From positions 40,362,001 through 40,426,000 of the forward strand of contig OX485806.1 in the NCBI GenBank assembly GCA_950295325.1: a DNA stretch of 64,000 nt, written 5' to 3'. A program made the position numbers and the translations under genes. This DNA comes from Polytrichum commune. Lineage: Eukaryota; Streptophyta; Polytrichopsida; Polytrichales; Polytrichaceae. The notes beneath the pieces are model-generated. The model saw nothing but the letters and a program-made list of their open reading frames with translations, had not been told where the DNA came from and did not search any database. Positions 45,035 through 56,646 of the stretch are shown piece by piece; the stretch's first letter is position 1; each line of letters begins with the position of its first letter.

Positions 45035-47169
45035 AATTCCCGGTGTGGGCACCTTCACATAGGCCTTACATGTTACACCAAATGTCCACCAAACTTAGAC
45101 ATGGCTATTATATTTTATTTCCTCTGTGCAACTGAAGGCCTAGCAAAGTCATGTAGGTGTATTACAAAATTGATTTACAAATTGTGTTGTTGGTCATCAT
45201 AACATATGACGTAGAGCAACATGGCTAATTCTTACTAAATTTTCTCTTTAACTTTAGCTAATGTAATACCTCTAGTTAAGGTTTTTGAAGATTAACCAAC
45301 TGATATTCAAAAATCAAGTGTTTGCTAACCTCAGCCATAACCACTTCCAACCATGCACATATTTGTGATGAATCTTTTTGAATGAATATCTAGGTTCCAA
45401 ATCCACCTTGTGGTTAAAATGTAAGGATCGCATTAGGCTCAAGGATGTTTTTGGATATTTATAGACACATTCTTTGCTTTAGCATAAAAAATCCCCCCCC
45501 CCCCAATCTTCACAAGAACCAAAGGCATATAGGTCAATTTTGTGTCGAGAAGGAATATTGGGGCATTTGAACGCATAATGAATATTCTTGACATGCAATT
45601 CAAGATCAACAAGAATGAGGATTGCAATTAAATTCAGACTGTGGGATCCATTATGGGCCTTTGTTAATTAAGTTGTAGGTTGACTACAATCATGTCATCA
45701 TGTGGAATCGGAGCCTTTTGTTTTCAAAATTTCAAGAAAGTGAACATGACGACAACATTGGATTGATGAAGCTACATATGCATAATATTGCATGTTTTCA
45801 TCCATATCTGAACACATTCAATATTGTTTTGGGGGATGGTTTTGATAATTTCATCCATGAGAAAATGACATAATGTCTTATTTTTAATTTCACATTTTAG
45901 AATCTACTACTTTTCGCCTCAAAATATAGGGTTGCATAAAAATGAGCTTCACTACACGAGTAGATCACTCCATTGTCAAGTTGAACACCACATGCGACCA
46001 AAAAAAATCTTCTTTTGGTAAGTTGCACCACCAAAATGGGTCAAAATTTTATCAATTTTTTTTCATGAGTAGATATACACAGTACCTATGACATAGTTAG
46101 AAGTGGTAACTAAATTTGATGATTTGTTTTTTTCATAAAACATACCATTTCTAACTAGAATGACACAAAATTGAACTAAAAGAATTACTATAAATAAATA
46201 CAGATGACAAAAAAATTCAAAAAGTATACAAACGATACTATCAATGGTTATGTATATGTAGGAAAAATATCATAAATTTTAAAATTATATATGGCATGTA
46301 ATATAGGGGTAGCAAACTTTGTCCTCACGTGGTGTCAACTTGACAATGAAGTGACCTCCCTGTGCTTCACTAGGTGCCTTGGGGGGGGGGGGAGGCATTG
46401 GCAATGTTTTGGAAACGACGTGTGATAAAATATAGGGTATTTAAAATTTATTCAAGGTAAAATTTTGAAGAATTCTATATAAAATATTGGGGGTGAATTT
46501 ATGTTGGAAACCTCTTATAAAAATTCCATGCAATATAATATGTGTAATTGTATTATATATTTAAACTAAAAATAGCCCTGAATTGCATGATGTACAAGCG
46601 ACGGCGGCTAGCGGAGCACGGTGTCGATACAAGTTATGGCAATTTGCATGATGTTTGCAATTAGGGGGACAATATGAAGTTATAACCAAGCTTCTGCTCA
46701 TCCGGGTGAAGAACACTTCATGCATCTTCGTTGTGACAATGTTGCAGAGCTCTTATCATTTGTTTGTGGAAGCCAATGGCAATGTGTGAGTTTCTTTTTC
46801 ATGTTGCGTGTTAGGGTTTTGTGGATTGGACGCTGGACTGCAACCATTAAGATATCCACAGTTTGAACAACCTTTGGAGATTACCATAGGTCACACAACC
46901 CCACCCACTATTCTAATGATGAGTTCCAATGACCAATTTCCCAAGTTGAGGAATGAATAAATTTTCTGACCTGAAAAATCTTATCAAGTGCACAAAATAC
47001 GAAGGAATTTCATAGAATATGTGACAGCGGCCCATTCCACGAGTTCCAGTGTAATTCTGTTACACGCTTCTATTCCACGATTCACCGCCTCAGGCTTTGG
47101 AAATCGTAATATACATTACTCCTTGGTTCTTGCATTTGAGTTGGAAGATGCAATTGTACATTGACAGTA

Positions 47170-49192
47170 CAGTCTAACCTTGATAATATCACACCATCCG
47201 TTTCACCATAAAGTGTGATATAAACAAGGTGTGACATATTTGATAATGTCACATTTTGAAGATTTGTGCATAATGTGATATTATCAAAAAAAAAAGGTAG
47301 AAAATCAAAATGAAATTACAATGTCAAAAAAAAAAAAAACAAACACAAGACTTCAATGTTTTTGAATGTAAAATATAATTCAAAATTGTGAATAACAACA
47401 TGAGCACATCACAATGTGTCATTGAGATCAGGTAAAGACCTCTCACTAGAGACAAAGAAGCTTCTAATGTCACATTGTTTTAGTGATGTTAAATGTCCAA
47501 CACCAATTCTAATGAGTTTGTCATGGATGTTTTCCATTCCTAACAACTCATGAGTGTTGAAAATCTGAGAACCATGGCTAGCCATAAAATTCAAAACATC
47601 TTTAGCATATTTTTGTGCATCGCTTAGCTTCACTACTTTAGACTCATCATCATTGCTATCAACAATCAATGGGTCTTCTTCCATGGAATCAAGTACATGT
47701 TCGCCATCTTGCACTAATTGCACAAGCTCCTCAGTAGAATATTCCACCTCAAAATCATCTTCACCTTCCATGTTTATGTACTCTAAAGGACTAAGCTTTT
47801 CTATAGGCTTGCCTTCAACATCCAAACCCAAATTCAATGCGGCGATGAGATTGCCCAATTCCAAAGCTGCTTCCTCCATTTTGGACTTCATACGTTCATC
47901 AAAATTGTTGATATCTGCATTCCACGCTGCAAGCAATATGGCAGACTTTCTCCAACAATTTCTAATGGTTTGATCATCTAATTCATGCCATGCCGCCACA
48001 CACCATAGCATTGCTTGAAATAGATCAACATTCAGTTTCCCCAAATCTTCATTTGAGTTATCAATTTGTTGCAAAGTCCAAGCAACAAGCTTGCGTTTAT
48101 AGCACATTTTGAATGCTGCAATCACTCCTTGATCCAAAGGCTGAACAACTGAAGTCACATTTGGTGGAAGAAACAATATAGTGATATGGGAGAGTACAAA
48201 AGCATTAAATCCATCTATAACTTTTTTGACCTCACCATGAATATCATGGCTTCCTGCATTATCCATAATAATGCAAATTTTTCTATCTTGCAATGCCATT
48301 CTTCGGTTCTCACTCTTCACCCAATGTGTAAAAGCATCACCATTCATCCAGGCTGAATTGTTAGAATAATAATGTACTATACTATTTGGATCAAACTTCC
48401 GAGGAAAGCATCTGGGACGTGTTGATTTGTGAATGAAAACAAGCTTCAATCGCTCCTTCCCTGAGATATTAGTGCAAAGCCCCAATGTCACATGGTCCTT
48501 CTTCTTTTTATTTCCTTTTGCCTTCCCAATATTCAAAGTCTTGCAAGGAGAGGCTTTATAATACAAACCTGTCTCATCAAAATTGAAGATGTCTTCAGGA
48601 TCTTACTAGATTCTCCTATGCGACTATTGACTATAGAAACAGTGAAGACCGTGCCACATATCTTGAGATTTCTACATTGCAAACCAATTGAACTAATTTA
48701 GCTTGAGTTGACACTACTCTGTACCAGCTCAGCTAAACCGTAGAACTTAACATCCTAAATTACTTCACACAAGCTGAAACCCTCAAAGACACATAGGTGA
48801 ACACATGTGACGGAAGGTGGGGTGCATAGAGGCCAAGAAGTCTTGGCAGCGCCGTCAAAGACAACACCTTTGAGTGTCGTGTATAGACAACACCGTTCAG
48901 GGTTGGTGCACAGAGGCGGCTCATGACCCTTTGAATAACATTGCATTTATCACAGGGGTGGCTCATGACCCTTTTGGCTACTACAATATGTCCATCCAAC
49001 CATCACATACAATCCATCCATATTTGATATTATCACATTTACACTACGGATTTTGGAAAAAAATAGTGACATTAACAAGGGTGATAGGGATAATAACGAG
49101 GGAGTTTTACACTAAGAAAATCGGTTTCAAACTTTTAGGTGACAGTATCAAGGTGTCCCATTAACAAGGGTGACATTATCAAGGTTAGACTG
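47170..49192 (-). mobile_element. Pogo/Tigger-like DNA transposon
   Basis: A 2,023-bp element with TA on both sides and inverted ends CAGTCTAACCTTGATAAT(A/G)T (about 23 bp, one mismatch). The matching place in copy 1 (near 32775) lacks it, which fixes the boundaries. CAGT ends, a TA duplication and a DDE_1-type transposase together define the pogo/Tigger branch of Tc1/mariner. Short motifs such as GTGACATTA recur inside both ends and could be transposase-binding sites. Confidence 0.9.
47409..48602 (-). CDS. Pogo/Tigger transposase, catalytic DDE_1 domain, N-terminally truncated
   Basis: An open frame of about 397 codons on the minus strand. It reads DPEDIFNFDETGLYYKASP (first catalytic Asp), then GLCTNISGKERLKLVFIHKS, then ICIIMDNAGSHD (second Asp), then FLPPNVTSVVQPLDQGVIAA (third Asp, 42 residues on). 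This is the DDE superfamily endonuclease of Tigger/Jerky proteins, which cuts and joins DNA in the nucleus. An acidic C-terminal tail (GEDDFEVEYSTEELV) is normal for the family. The DNA-binding N-terminal part (CENP-B-type helix-turn-helix) is missing: TAA and TAG stop codons lie directly upstream at 48603-48608, and nothing further up to 49192 resembles it. Either an upstream exon was deleted or the element is a defective derivative. No true ATG precedes the catalytic block. Confidence 0.9.
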   Translation of the reverse strand, partial: DPEDIFNFDETGLYYKASPCKTLNIGKAKGNKKKKDHVTLGLCTNISGKERLKLVFIHKSTRPRCFPRKFDPNSIVHYYSNNSAWMNGDAFTHWVKSENRRMALQDRKICIIMDNAGSHDIHGEVKKVIDGFNAFVLSHITILFLPPNVTSVVQPLDQGVIAAFKMCYKRKLVAWTLQQIDNSNEDLGKLNVDLFQAMLWCVAAWHELDDQTIRNCWRKSAILLAAWNADINNFDERMKSKMEEAALELGNLIAALNLGLDVEGKPIEKLSPLEYINMEGEDDFEVEYSTEELVQLVQDGEHVLDSMEEDPLIVDSNDDESKVVKLSDAQKYAKDVLNFMASHGSQIFNTHELLGMENIHDKLIRIGVGHLTSLKQCDIRSFFVSSERSLPDLNDTL

Positions 49193-49334
49193 TAGCAAGC
49201 TTTCGTAGCTTTCAAGTTCTCCTCGTAAACTATCCTCATTAAAATATGGACTTGAAGAAGCTCCGAGAAGCTCCAACATGGGTTAGTGTTGGAGAATATT
49301 CTTGAGGTAGAGTCCACTGTCTGAAGCTTTGAAG

Positions 49335-49835
49335 CTACTACACTGAATATCATATTTAGTGAGGGAGTGTTGATAGTGTGCGTGGGAAATTAGTGAAGGT
49401 GATACTAAATTTCCTCATGCTATGAAATTAGTGCCATCAAAAGATCTAGGAAGCATTATTCATCTCAACACTATTCACTAAAATACTATTCATAGTAAAG
49501 TACTAGGGTATTCATATTGGCATTGTTCACTAACAACCATGTGTTTGTACATAGTCATTTTTATCACTTTTCAAACACCTTAGAGCACGCACTAATTTCC
49601 TTGAAGTGTGTGGTAAATGAGCATGTATTCATGAATTTAGTATCACTTAGTAAAACAATTCAGCCCTTAACCAATCTAGAGACTTGGCAAAATAGTGAGT
49701 GTTCCCGTAATTAGTACCCCATGCACTATTTGGGATAATCAATGTGGCTCAAAATAGATGCCACGTGGAAACGTGACTATTAACTCATGGGATCGGTGTT
49801 GATGTTATGAAAAGTGTTTTTCTCGGTGAATCATT
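49335..49835. mobile_element. Unclassified insertion present only in copy 2
   Basis: Copy 1 runs straight through at about 32910. Here about 500 bp intervene, starting near CACTGAATATCATATTTAGTG, a palindrome related to the end of the MITE at 12746. No matching right end was found, so it is either a one-ended relic or a different element. Confidence 0.5.
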
Positions 49836-51733
49836 TTAGATCTTGAGTTTTATTATTGGTTTTCATACCCTTATAAAATCTTAGTTAATCTAGAAACGCC
49901 CATGGGTGAAGCACTTCCTATTATAGATTTTCATGTTTATGTGATCACATTTTGTCAAAGGTTGATCATAATATGGGTTGAATCTTGGATGTATGTGAAA
50001 TTTTCATAACAAATATCTCTATACAAATATGGGACAACTAGCATGATGATTGCAAATTGGTGAAATTAAGATATAAACCTCAAGATTAGGATAGATTTTG
50101 CCATTCCCAGCAAAGCCCCCCACATAACCCAGCGAGGCCTATTCCCAAGGATTTATCGGTTTTACTACATGTTCCTAGGTGCTAAATTGCCCGAAGCTCC
50201 TTGTGGTTGTAATTCCACAACCAATGTTATGAAGTTGTGTGTGAAGTGCTTGATCTACATGTAAATTTGAAGAGGGCATCTATAGAAACAATGAATCATA
50301 GTCAACCCTAACTTACTACATCATCAATAGGTAGGGACTTGTAAAATGTACACACCAACAAAAATGTACATGTAACTACAATGGGGAAAACAAAATATGA
50401 AGGAAATTACAACACATTGCAAAATATGGTTCTTAATCCTTTAATGTCCAAGAAGTATCCACATGACTTTGGATTTTTTGCAGTGATTTGTACCTATGCA
50501 TAGTTTTATGAGCTTGAAGCTAGTGTGATTAATTTTATTGGAGCCTTGTACAAAGCCAAATGTTAACCGCAATAGTAAGGATCGACATTCTAATGTCAAA
50601 ACATAGGAAGTGTTTGAGTGAAGATTCACTTGAAGGGAGATACCCCTCCTTGTCATACAACTATAAAAGTAATGGGTAATAATACATATCAACTCTACAA
50701 AATGTACACGAATCCATGTCACGATCCACATATTCTAATGATAAATAATAATTGAAACCATTGATGTAATATTCTTAACCTTTAAAAAAAATTATTATTA
50801 TTATTACTAATGACTTGAAAAGGCTACAAGAAGCTCCAACATAAGGTAGACGTGCCTAAATCGAACATAGAATTAATGTGGGCACCTATATTGAGTGGTA
50901 TGCAATTAGGTTCACATCCAAGAACGGACATCAAAAAGTCACGTGTCTAACAAGGATTGGACTACTAGCTCAAAATATGTCAACCATTCTAAGTTCAATA
51001 GTCAACACGATTGTGAGTTGAACTTATTGACCACTTAATGAGTAGGAAAATCTTCGCTTTAACAATGAATAAGATATTCACACTGACTCTAGAAATTATG
51101 AGCCAAATGACTACGGTCACGATTTGGATTCGTTAATTATGTCACGCTGATAGCATGTTTCATATTCTATGAGAAGCATGTGCAGGTAGAAGAATATCCA
51201 TTTAAGGCACATCTACCTTAGGTCGTTGTGAGAGAATGCTCTGAAGGTCTCTTCGCTTGACATTAGAGAACCCTAGAGAGAGGGTTCTTAGGGCCAATTC
51301 TCTTCTAAGCTACAAAGGATTCACATGAATGTACATGGTGTTAGCTCCAAAGCCAAGTGGACAGGGACATGGTCTCATATAGTACCAAGGATCATATCCC
51401 GTCATTCCCGGAGCCAGTTAGCATTATTTTTGAGGTCTCCGAACTCTTATGTTGCTCCTGGCTAGCCAAACTCGCATGCAAGGATTGGTTGAGGGTTGCC
51501 TAGCTCCAGTCTTATCATAATGTCTGCACTAGGTGGCCATTTGCAAATACTTGCATCACCGAAAACTTGAATGCGACGGTGGCCATTGCCCAAAGGGAGC
51601 ACGCTTGGGTCGAGCTAAGGTAGGCATGCCTAATTCGATTAACTTTTTTTTTGGACACCTATGTTTCAGTGGTGCATGGTTTGGTGTGGCTCCAAGAACA
51701 CATACCAAACATACATGTTTGTACAAGATATTA

Positions 51734-53328
51734 GGGGCGCTTCACACTATGGCCGAAGGTTGAGAGGCCGTCGATCTCCACCAATTAAATTGCAAGAAAC
51801 CAAGAGTTTGGCATCTCAACCAATCTCACCGGTATTTATTGTAATGGCAGCCGGTTGGTTTTGTGAAAAATCTGGTTAAATTGGGAAAGTGGAGGATGTG
51901 AAACCGGTGGTCTAAAATTATAATTAAAAAAAACAAAAAAAACGGATTTCAAATAGGAACCATTTTGAGATAGGCGGAATTTCATCAATTGTGAAATTGT
52001 TCTATTTCATCCAGTTTGATTCATCTAGGGTCAGATATCATCTGGTTCTAGGGTTTAGGTTATGTGTTCGTTGTAGGCTTGTAGCGATTTGGTGAATGGC
52101 GGACAGGCGAAGCTTTTGCTTCATTATTGCATTTCATTGTTGATGGCTAGCGTTTAGAATGTTGTATGAGTGTGTCTATGGAAGGTCTTCGTGGTGATCT
52201 TGATAACATACTAATGGAAGCCATAGCTTCATGGAGGAACTCTGCAAAGTTTAGATGGTTGTTTTCACATCCACAAAGATACCTTTCAAGGCGTTTTCCT
52301 CTTGAAGATGAAGATGATACTGCTAATTTTGACTCTAACAGTTCATGAATTTCATTTTTGTATATTGTATGGTACGTTAGGTTACTCTTTTATCATGTTG
52401 TGGCCTCAAATCTAATATGAGGTTTTAAGACCTAGGTATGATAGAAGAGTAAATCCACGACCATCAACCGGTTCATGGGTTATTTTAGGTTCAACTCCTG
52501 CTGTGGATAAATTGTTGATCATTGTTGTTGGATGTTGATATCATTACATATTATTGGTGTATGTTGATATGCTCTTTGAACATTGTTGTTGAATGGTGTA
52601 TGTTGTTTGTAGATATATCTTTGCTACATTGCAAAACCGGCTTACTTATCAATGCCCAAGTTTTTGGCCGGTTGTCATTACAATGAAGAGGAAATTAGCC
52701 GGCACTTGAAAAAAACTATAGGATATTGGCCGGTCCAAATTAATGTCAACAAGTTTGCAACCGGTCAAATCTTGAAAAAACAGGTTGAAGTTGTGAAGGG
52801 GTGGATTTTAGTTGGTTGAGCTCAAATATCTCCCGAACCCTGATCTCGACCCTTCACACTATGGCCAAAGTCCAAAGGCCGTTGCAATTTAAAATGATTA
52901 CTTTTTGAAAAAGGCGGCGGACTCTCGAAGGAAGCTTGGGTCGGATGGGAATGAAAACCCAAACTATGGTCGAGAGGCCGTCAGTTTTTTTTCATAAAAG
53001 ATCAAACATTGACAAGATCTTGGCCGTTAGATTGAAGGGGTTATTTTGGGCAAGGAATAAAGTGGGATGCTCCTTTGGGTTTGGACTTTAGGCTTGGCCT
53101 TTGGAGGCTTCACACTATGGCCATCCAAGTCAAGAGGCCGTGGGGGTTCATGGCCACAGGTTTGGACTTTGGGCTTGGCCTTTGGAGGCTTCACACTATG
53201 CCCGGCCGAAGGTTCCACTTACTATATTTTATTGGCTATTTTCAGCTCATTTCTTTGGACTCTCAACAAAGTTTGGCCACTCAATCCCACCGCCTCTCAA
53301 CTTGGACGGCCATAGTGTGAAGCGGCCC
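51734..53328. mobile_element. PIF/Harbinger-like non-autonomous element, H1
   Basis: A 1,595-bp insert with TTA at 51731-51733 and 53329-53331. Its ends are GGGGCGCTTCACACTATGGC and, inverted, GGGCCGCTTCACACTATGGC. Copy 1 has the empty site (GATTAGATTGC near 37797). The CTTCACACTATGGCC motif recurs inside at about 52853, 53107 and 53188. A block of about 80 bp ending in that motif is tandemly repeated at 53080-53202. A 60-residue frame at 52166-52348 is unrecognised. No transposase is visible. Confidence 0.8.
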
Positions 53329-54436
53329 TTAGATTGCATGTTGATAAATATGATAATCATACTAGGCTCATACAGTCAATTTAACTATGTGGACCTAAAT
53401 GACCATATAAATGGACACAAGAATGTTAATTTCGTGAATAATATATTCATATGAGCTCCAAAAGTTACGAGAAAAGTGGCTACGGCCTCGATTTGGATTT
53501 GCTAACCAACCCGTAGTAATTGCGTGTTTCATATCTCAGGAGAAGTGGGCTACTTGTCAAGAGTAATCATTTAACACCCCTCTATGTTTATGGCAGCTTG
53601 GTTCTTAGGAAATGCCCTATGTGAATGTGTGGAAAGCAAAGTCGACATTTTTTGCTAGGTGGCGGCATTTTGATGAATAACTTATTGACAAAGTGTGAGT
53701 AGCCAATAAGCAATAACCCATATAAGGTAGAGGGTGCTTAAAGCAACACCCCACCCAAAACCACAACCTATTCTAGCCATTTTATTTACAGGGGGAACAG
53801 TTCAAGCCCACAAAGTTGAGGAGGTACGCCACAAACCCAAGGGAGCTAGTTATGGGTACAAAGGGGGTCAATTCTAGGCACAAAGTGGGTCGGCTCTAGG
53901 CAACAAGGGGGCGGTATCCATGATGCAAGAAGATGGTTCTACAACTTAACCGGGTGGGATCATGAAGGTGGCCATGTTGGGCTTTGATCTAGCTTGAGTT
54001 TTCTCGATTATGTTGTGTTGGTTCTAGCAATAGAGGTGGGGGGTCCTTGTCATATGCAAAGGTCGTCATAGACGTATGTGCAATAGCTTAAAGTTTTGTT
54101 TTAAGCACCCTCTACCCTATGATAATCGAACTTGGTTATGAGCTAGGTATTGCGATGTGATTATGCATATTGTACAATTGGTCCAAAGTTCTTTGCAAAT
54201 TCCATCACTACATGTTAGGTAGGGTCAACTCGGGTAAGGAGAGACCTTTAGGGCCACTTCACACACAAGGCTGAAGGCCCTTGACCATGGCAATGTAAGA
54301 GCTCTCATTGGTCGAAAAGGCGGAGACCGTCCAAGTTCACTTCACACTAGGAGGTGAAGGCCTAAAGGCCCAAAGAAAAGTTCGTGGATGAAAAGTCTAC
54401 ATGGAGTCCTACATGGCTAGTTGTGGATAAGGGTGC

Positions 54437-54505
54437 ATGGTCTACTGGAATTTGCGTCAGACCCACCTCCAAGAGGTGGGCTTGACGCAAATTCCGGGAG
54501 ACCAT
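54437..54505. repeat. 69-bp near-perfect hairpin inside H2
   Basis: Arms of 33 bases (54437-54469 and 54473-54505) pair with four mismatches around a 3-base loop. The core is GGAATTTGCGTCA. It could fold as a single RNA stem if transcribed. Confidence 0.85.
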
Positions 54506-54545
54506 GACTTTTTTAATATTTTTTCCAGCAGGACAGATTTCTGGA

Positions 54546-54610
54546 CAGACTGCATGGCAGATTCCAAGACAGATTCCAAGACAGATTCCAAGACAGATTC
54601 CAGGACAGAC
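54546..54610. repeat. 12-bp minisatellite inside H2
   Basis: About five tandem copies of GACAGATTCCAA, with variant first and last units. The minus-strand frame across it gives a repeated CLGI motif that is not a gene. Confidence 0.8.
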
Positions 54611-55423
54611 AAACACCACCAAGTAGTTATCTTAAATTGATAAACTTGGAGACATATTATATTAAACCAAATCCTCCCCTCTTTTTCCGCCAACAAAATA
54701 TGCAATGGTCCCGCAACATGGTTCATTCTCACTTCACACTATGCTTGAGGGCCAAAGACTACATAAAATGGCTTTCCCAACACCCATGGTATGGCCTTTG
54801 GATGAGAGTCAAGGGTCCTCACCATTACAAGGTCACGGCTCTTGGCTCATGTGTGAAGTGGCCCTTAGTAGGACAGAGTCCACCTTTTCATGCACTCAAG
54901 CGGTCCAATCCTAGGAGATCACTATTAGGAAAGGTGTGTCAAGGGGACACTAGAATAACATTGAAATGACACCATTCTAACCAATCTAACTTATGTCAAA
55001 TTCCATGCGGGGTTAGCCTTGGCCATGTCGAAGTGGTTTCATCTTGGACGTGGTCTACTACTAGGGAGTAGAGTACATGCCTCACTACATGTTAGGTAGG
55101 GTCGACTCGGGTAAGGAGAGAACTTTAGTAGGACAGAGTCCACCTTTTCATGCACTCAAGCGGTCCAATCCTAGGAGATCACTATTAGGAAAGGTGTGTC
55201 AAGGGGACACTAGAATAACATTAAAATGACACCATTCTAACCAATCTAACTTATGTCAAATTCCATGCGGGGGTAGCCTTGGCCATGTCGAAGTGGTGTC
55301 ATCTTGGACATGGTCTACTACTAGGGAGTAGAGTACATGCCCCTACGAACCTAAAGGTACCAAGCTAGATGAGGTAAACATCAACATTAGACACCCAGTA
55401 AGTACCAAGACTAGATGAGATAA

Positions 55424-55644
55424 GCCAATGAAAGGGGAGATTTTTGGACATAAACGGTTGAGATCCTAGTGTTTGCAAGTCCAACCAGTTACATGTTCCT
55501 TCGGTTTTTCTATATTCATTTGAGATATATTCCATAAATTCATCTAAAGTGATCGGCAATTCTCCTTAAGCCTCCAACTTCAACCGGTTATTTCTCAAAC
55601 TCAACCGGTTCATCTGTAACTAACTGCCGGTTCTCCCCGATCAT
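55424..55644. mobile_element. Short inverted-repeat element, copy 2, with 8-bp TSD
   Basis: TGAGATAA occurs at 55416-55423 and 55645-55652 around a copy of the element at 37443-37659. Copy 1 of the segmental duplication has the uninterrupted site near 38970. An 8-bp duplication would suit a hAT-type mobiliser, but the ends are not decisive. Confidence 0.7.
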
Positions 55645-55719
55645 TGAGATAAACCTAGTCGGTAAATTTGTAAAGCTTGAGTGAGGTAAGTAGCCTACCT
55701 TGCTCTGCAACTAGGGGAA

Positions 55720-56095
55720 GGCCCTCCAATCATGTAATGCTTAGTTAGGAAGCTAGGATTGGAACTCCTTACCTCCTGGTGCTCACCTGAGCACCTTATC
55801 CAACACCCCACACCATGGCCATCTAAGTAACATTGTTGTATTACATACATGAAGACCACGTGCTTCGACTTCACAGAGCTTTGTACATTGGTACAGTGTC
55901 TGGGCAGATTTTTGGGCATAATGGGTCAAAATCCTAGTGTTTCCAAGCCCAACCTGTTACATGTTGGGAGCTCGATTTTTTTTTATTAATTTGAGGCATA
56001 TTCTCTAGATGCCTCTAAATTGATCTGCAATTTCTTTGAAGACTTTAACTTCTCAACCTGTTATTTCTTAAACTCAATCAACTCATCTAAGTTGC
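55720..56095. repeat. Local repeat copy abutting LRR array D
   Basis: Matches 1-440 and 39057-39480. Its last 190 bases resemble the 217-bp inverted-repeat element. LRR sequence starts directly afterwards. Confidence 0.75.
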
Positions 56096-56640
56096 TAAAT
56101 TGTTGGAGCTTGACAACATTACCCGAGGGATTTGGAAATCTCACGTCTTTCATGAAGCTTAATTTGTCGGCATGTTCAAGATTGACAACATTACCCGAGG
56201 GACTTGGAAAACTCACACCTTTGACCACGCTTGATTTGTTAGGATGTTCCCAAGCTTGAGAACATTACCCGAGGGATTTGAAAGGCTCATTTCTTTGACG
56301 GAGTTTTGTTTGAGGAATATTTTAAGCTTGATAACACAACTTGAGGGACTTGGAAACCTCACTTCTTTGATGAGGCTTAATTTGTCAAAATGTTCAAGCT
56401 TGAGAGCGTTATCTGAGGGACTTGGAAACCTCACTTCTTTGACGAGGCTTAATTTGTCAAAATGTTCAAGCTTGAGAGCGTTATCCGAGGGACTTGGAAA
56501 CCTCACTTCTTTGACAAGGCTTAATTTGTCAAATTGTTCAAGCTTGAGAACATTATCCGAGGGACTTGGAAACCTCACTTCTTTGACGGAGTTTAATTTG
56601 TCAAATTGTCGAAGCTTGACAATAATACCTAAAAGGGACT
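56096..56640 (+). pseudogene. Decayed LRR fragment of an NLR, array D
   Basis: Seven to eight 72-bp units, with one partial frame from 56244 (LPEGFERLISLTEFCLRN, then LMRLNLSKCSSLRALSEGL) that stays open for about 140 codons. Two adjacent LSKCSSLRALSEGL units are nearly identical, so there was recent unit duplication even in this relic. It ends where the 5' flank of a second PNL copy begins. Confidence 0.85.
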
Positions 56641-56646
56641 TGGAAT

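Larger units (their letters stand above)
54251..54864. mobile_element. PIF/Harbinger-like MITE, H2
   Basis: A 614-bp insert flanked by TTA (54248-54250 and 54865-54867) with ends GGGCCACTTCACACA and its inverse. The neighbouring tandem unit reads AACTTTAGTAGGACAG with no insertion, which proves the boundaries. It contains a long hairpin (54437-54505) and a 12-bp minisatellite (about 54546-54610). Confidence 0.85.
54205..55341. repeat. 260-bp tandem duplication, first unit interrupted by element H2
   Basis: Unit 1 is 54205-55081 including the 617-bp insertion with its TTA. Unit 2 is 55082-55341. The units are nearly identical (shared 'tcactacatgttaggtaggg' start and 'gtagagtacatgcc' end). Unit 2 preserves the empty target site at about 55120. 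Confidence 0.9.
45035..56095. repeat. Segmental duplication, copy 2 (about 11 kb)
   Basis: Collinear with 31307-39480 and enlarged by insertions absent from copy 1: 47170-49192 (pogo/Tigger-like), about 49335-49835 (unclassified), 51734-53328 and 54251-54864 (Harbinger-like), and 55424-55644 (217-bp element). Outside these, the copies look moderately diverged with many small indels. No NLR sequence precedes copy 2 at 45035, whereas copy 1 starts exactly at the end of an LRR array. Confidence 0.8.

Noticed and set aside
47653-47973. 106-residue plus-strand open frame, Ser-rich
   Set aside because: Exact antisense of the acidic tail of the Tigger transposase.
53067-53454. Three plus-strand open frames of 81-117 residues
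   Set aside because: They arise from the tandem terminal motif of the Harbinger-like element H1 in three frames.
54362-54732. Repeated CLGI or LESVLESV open frames
   Set aside because: Translation of the 12-bp minisatellite in H2, not a protein.
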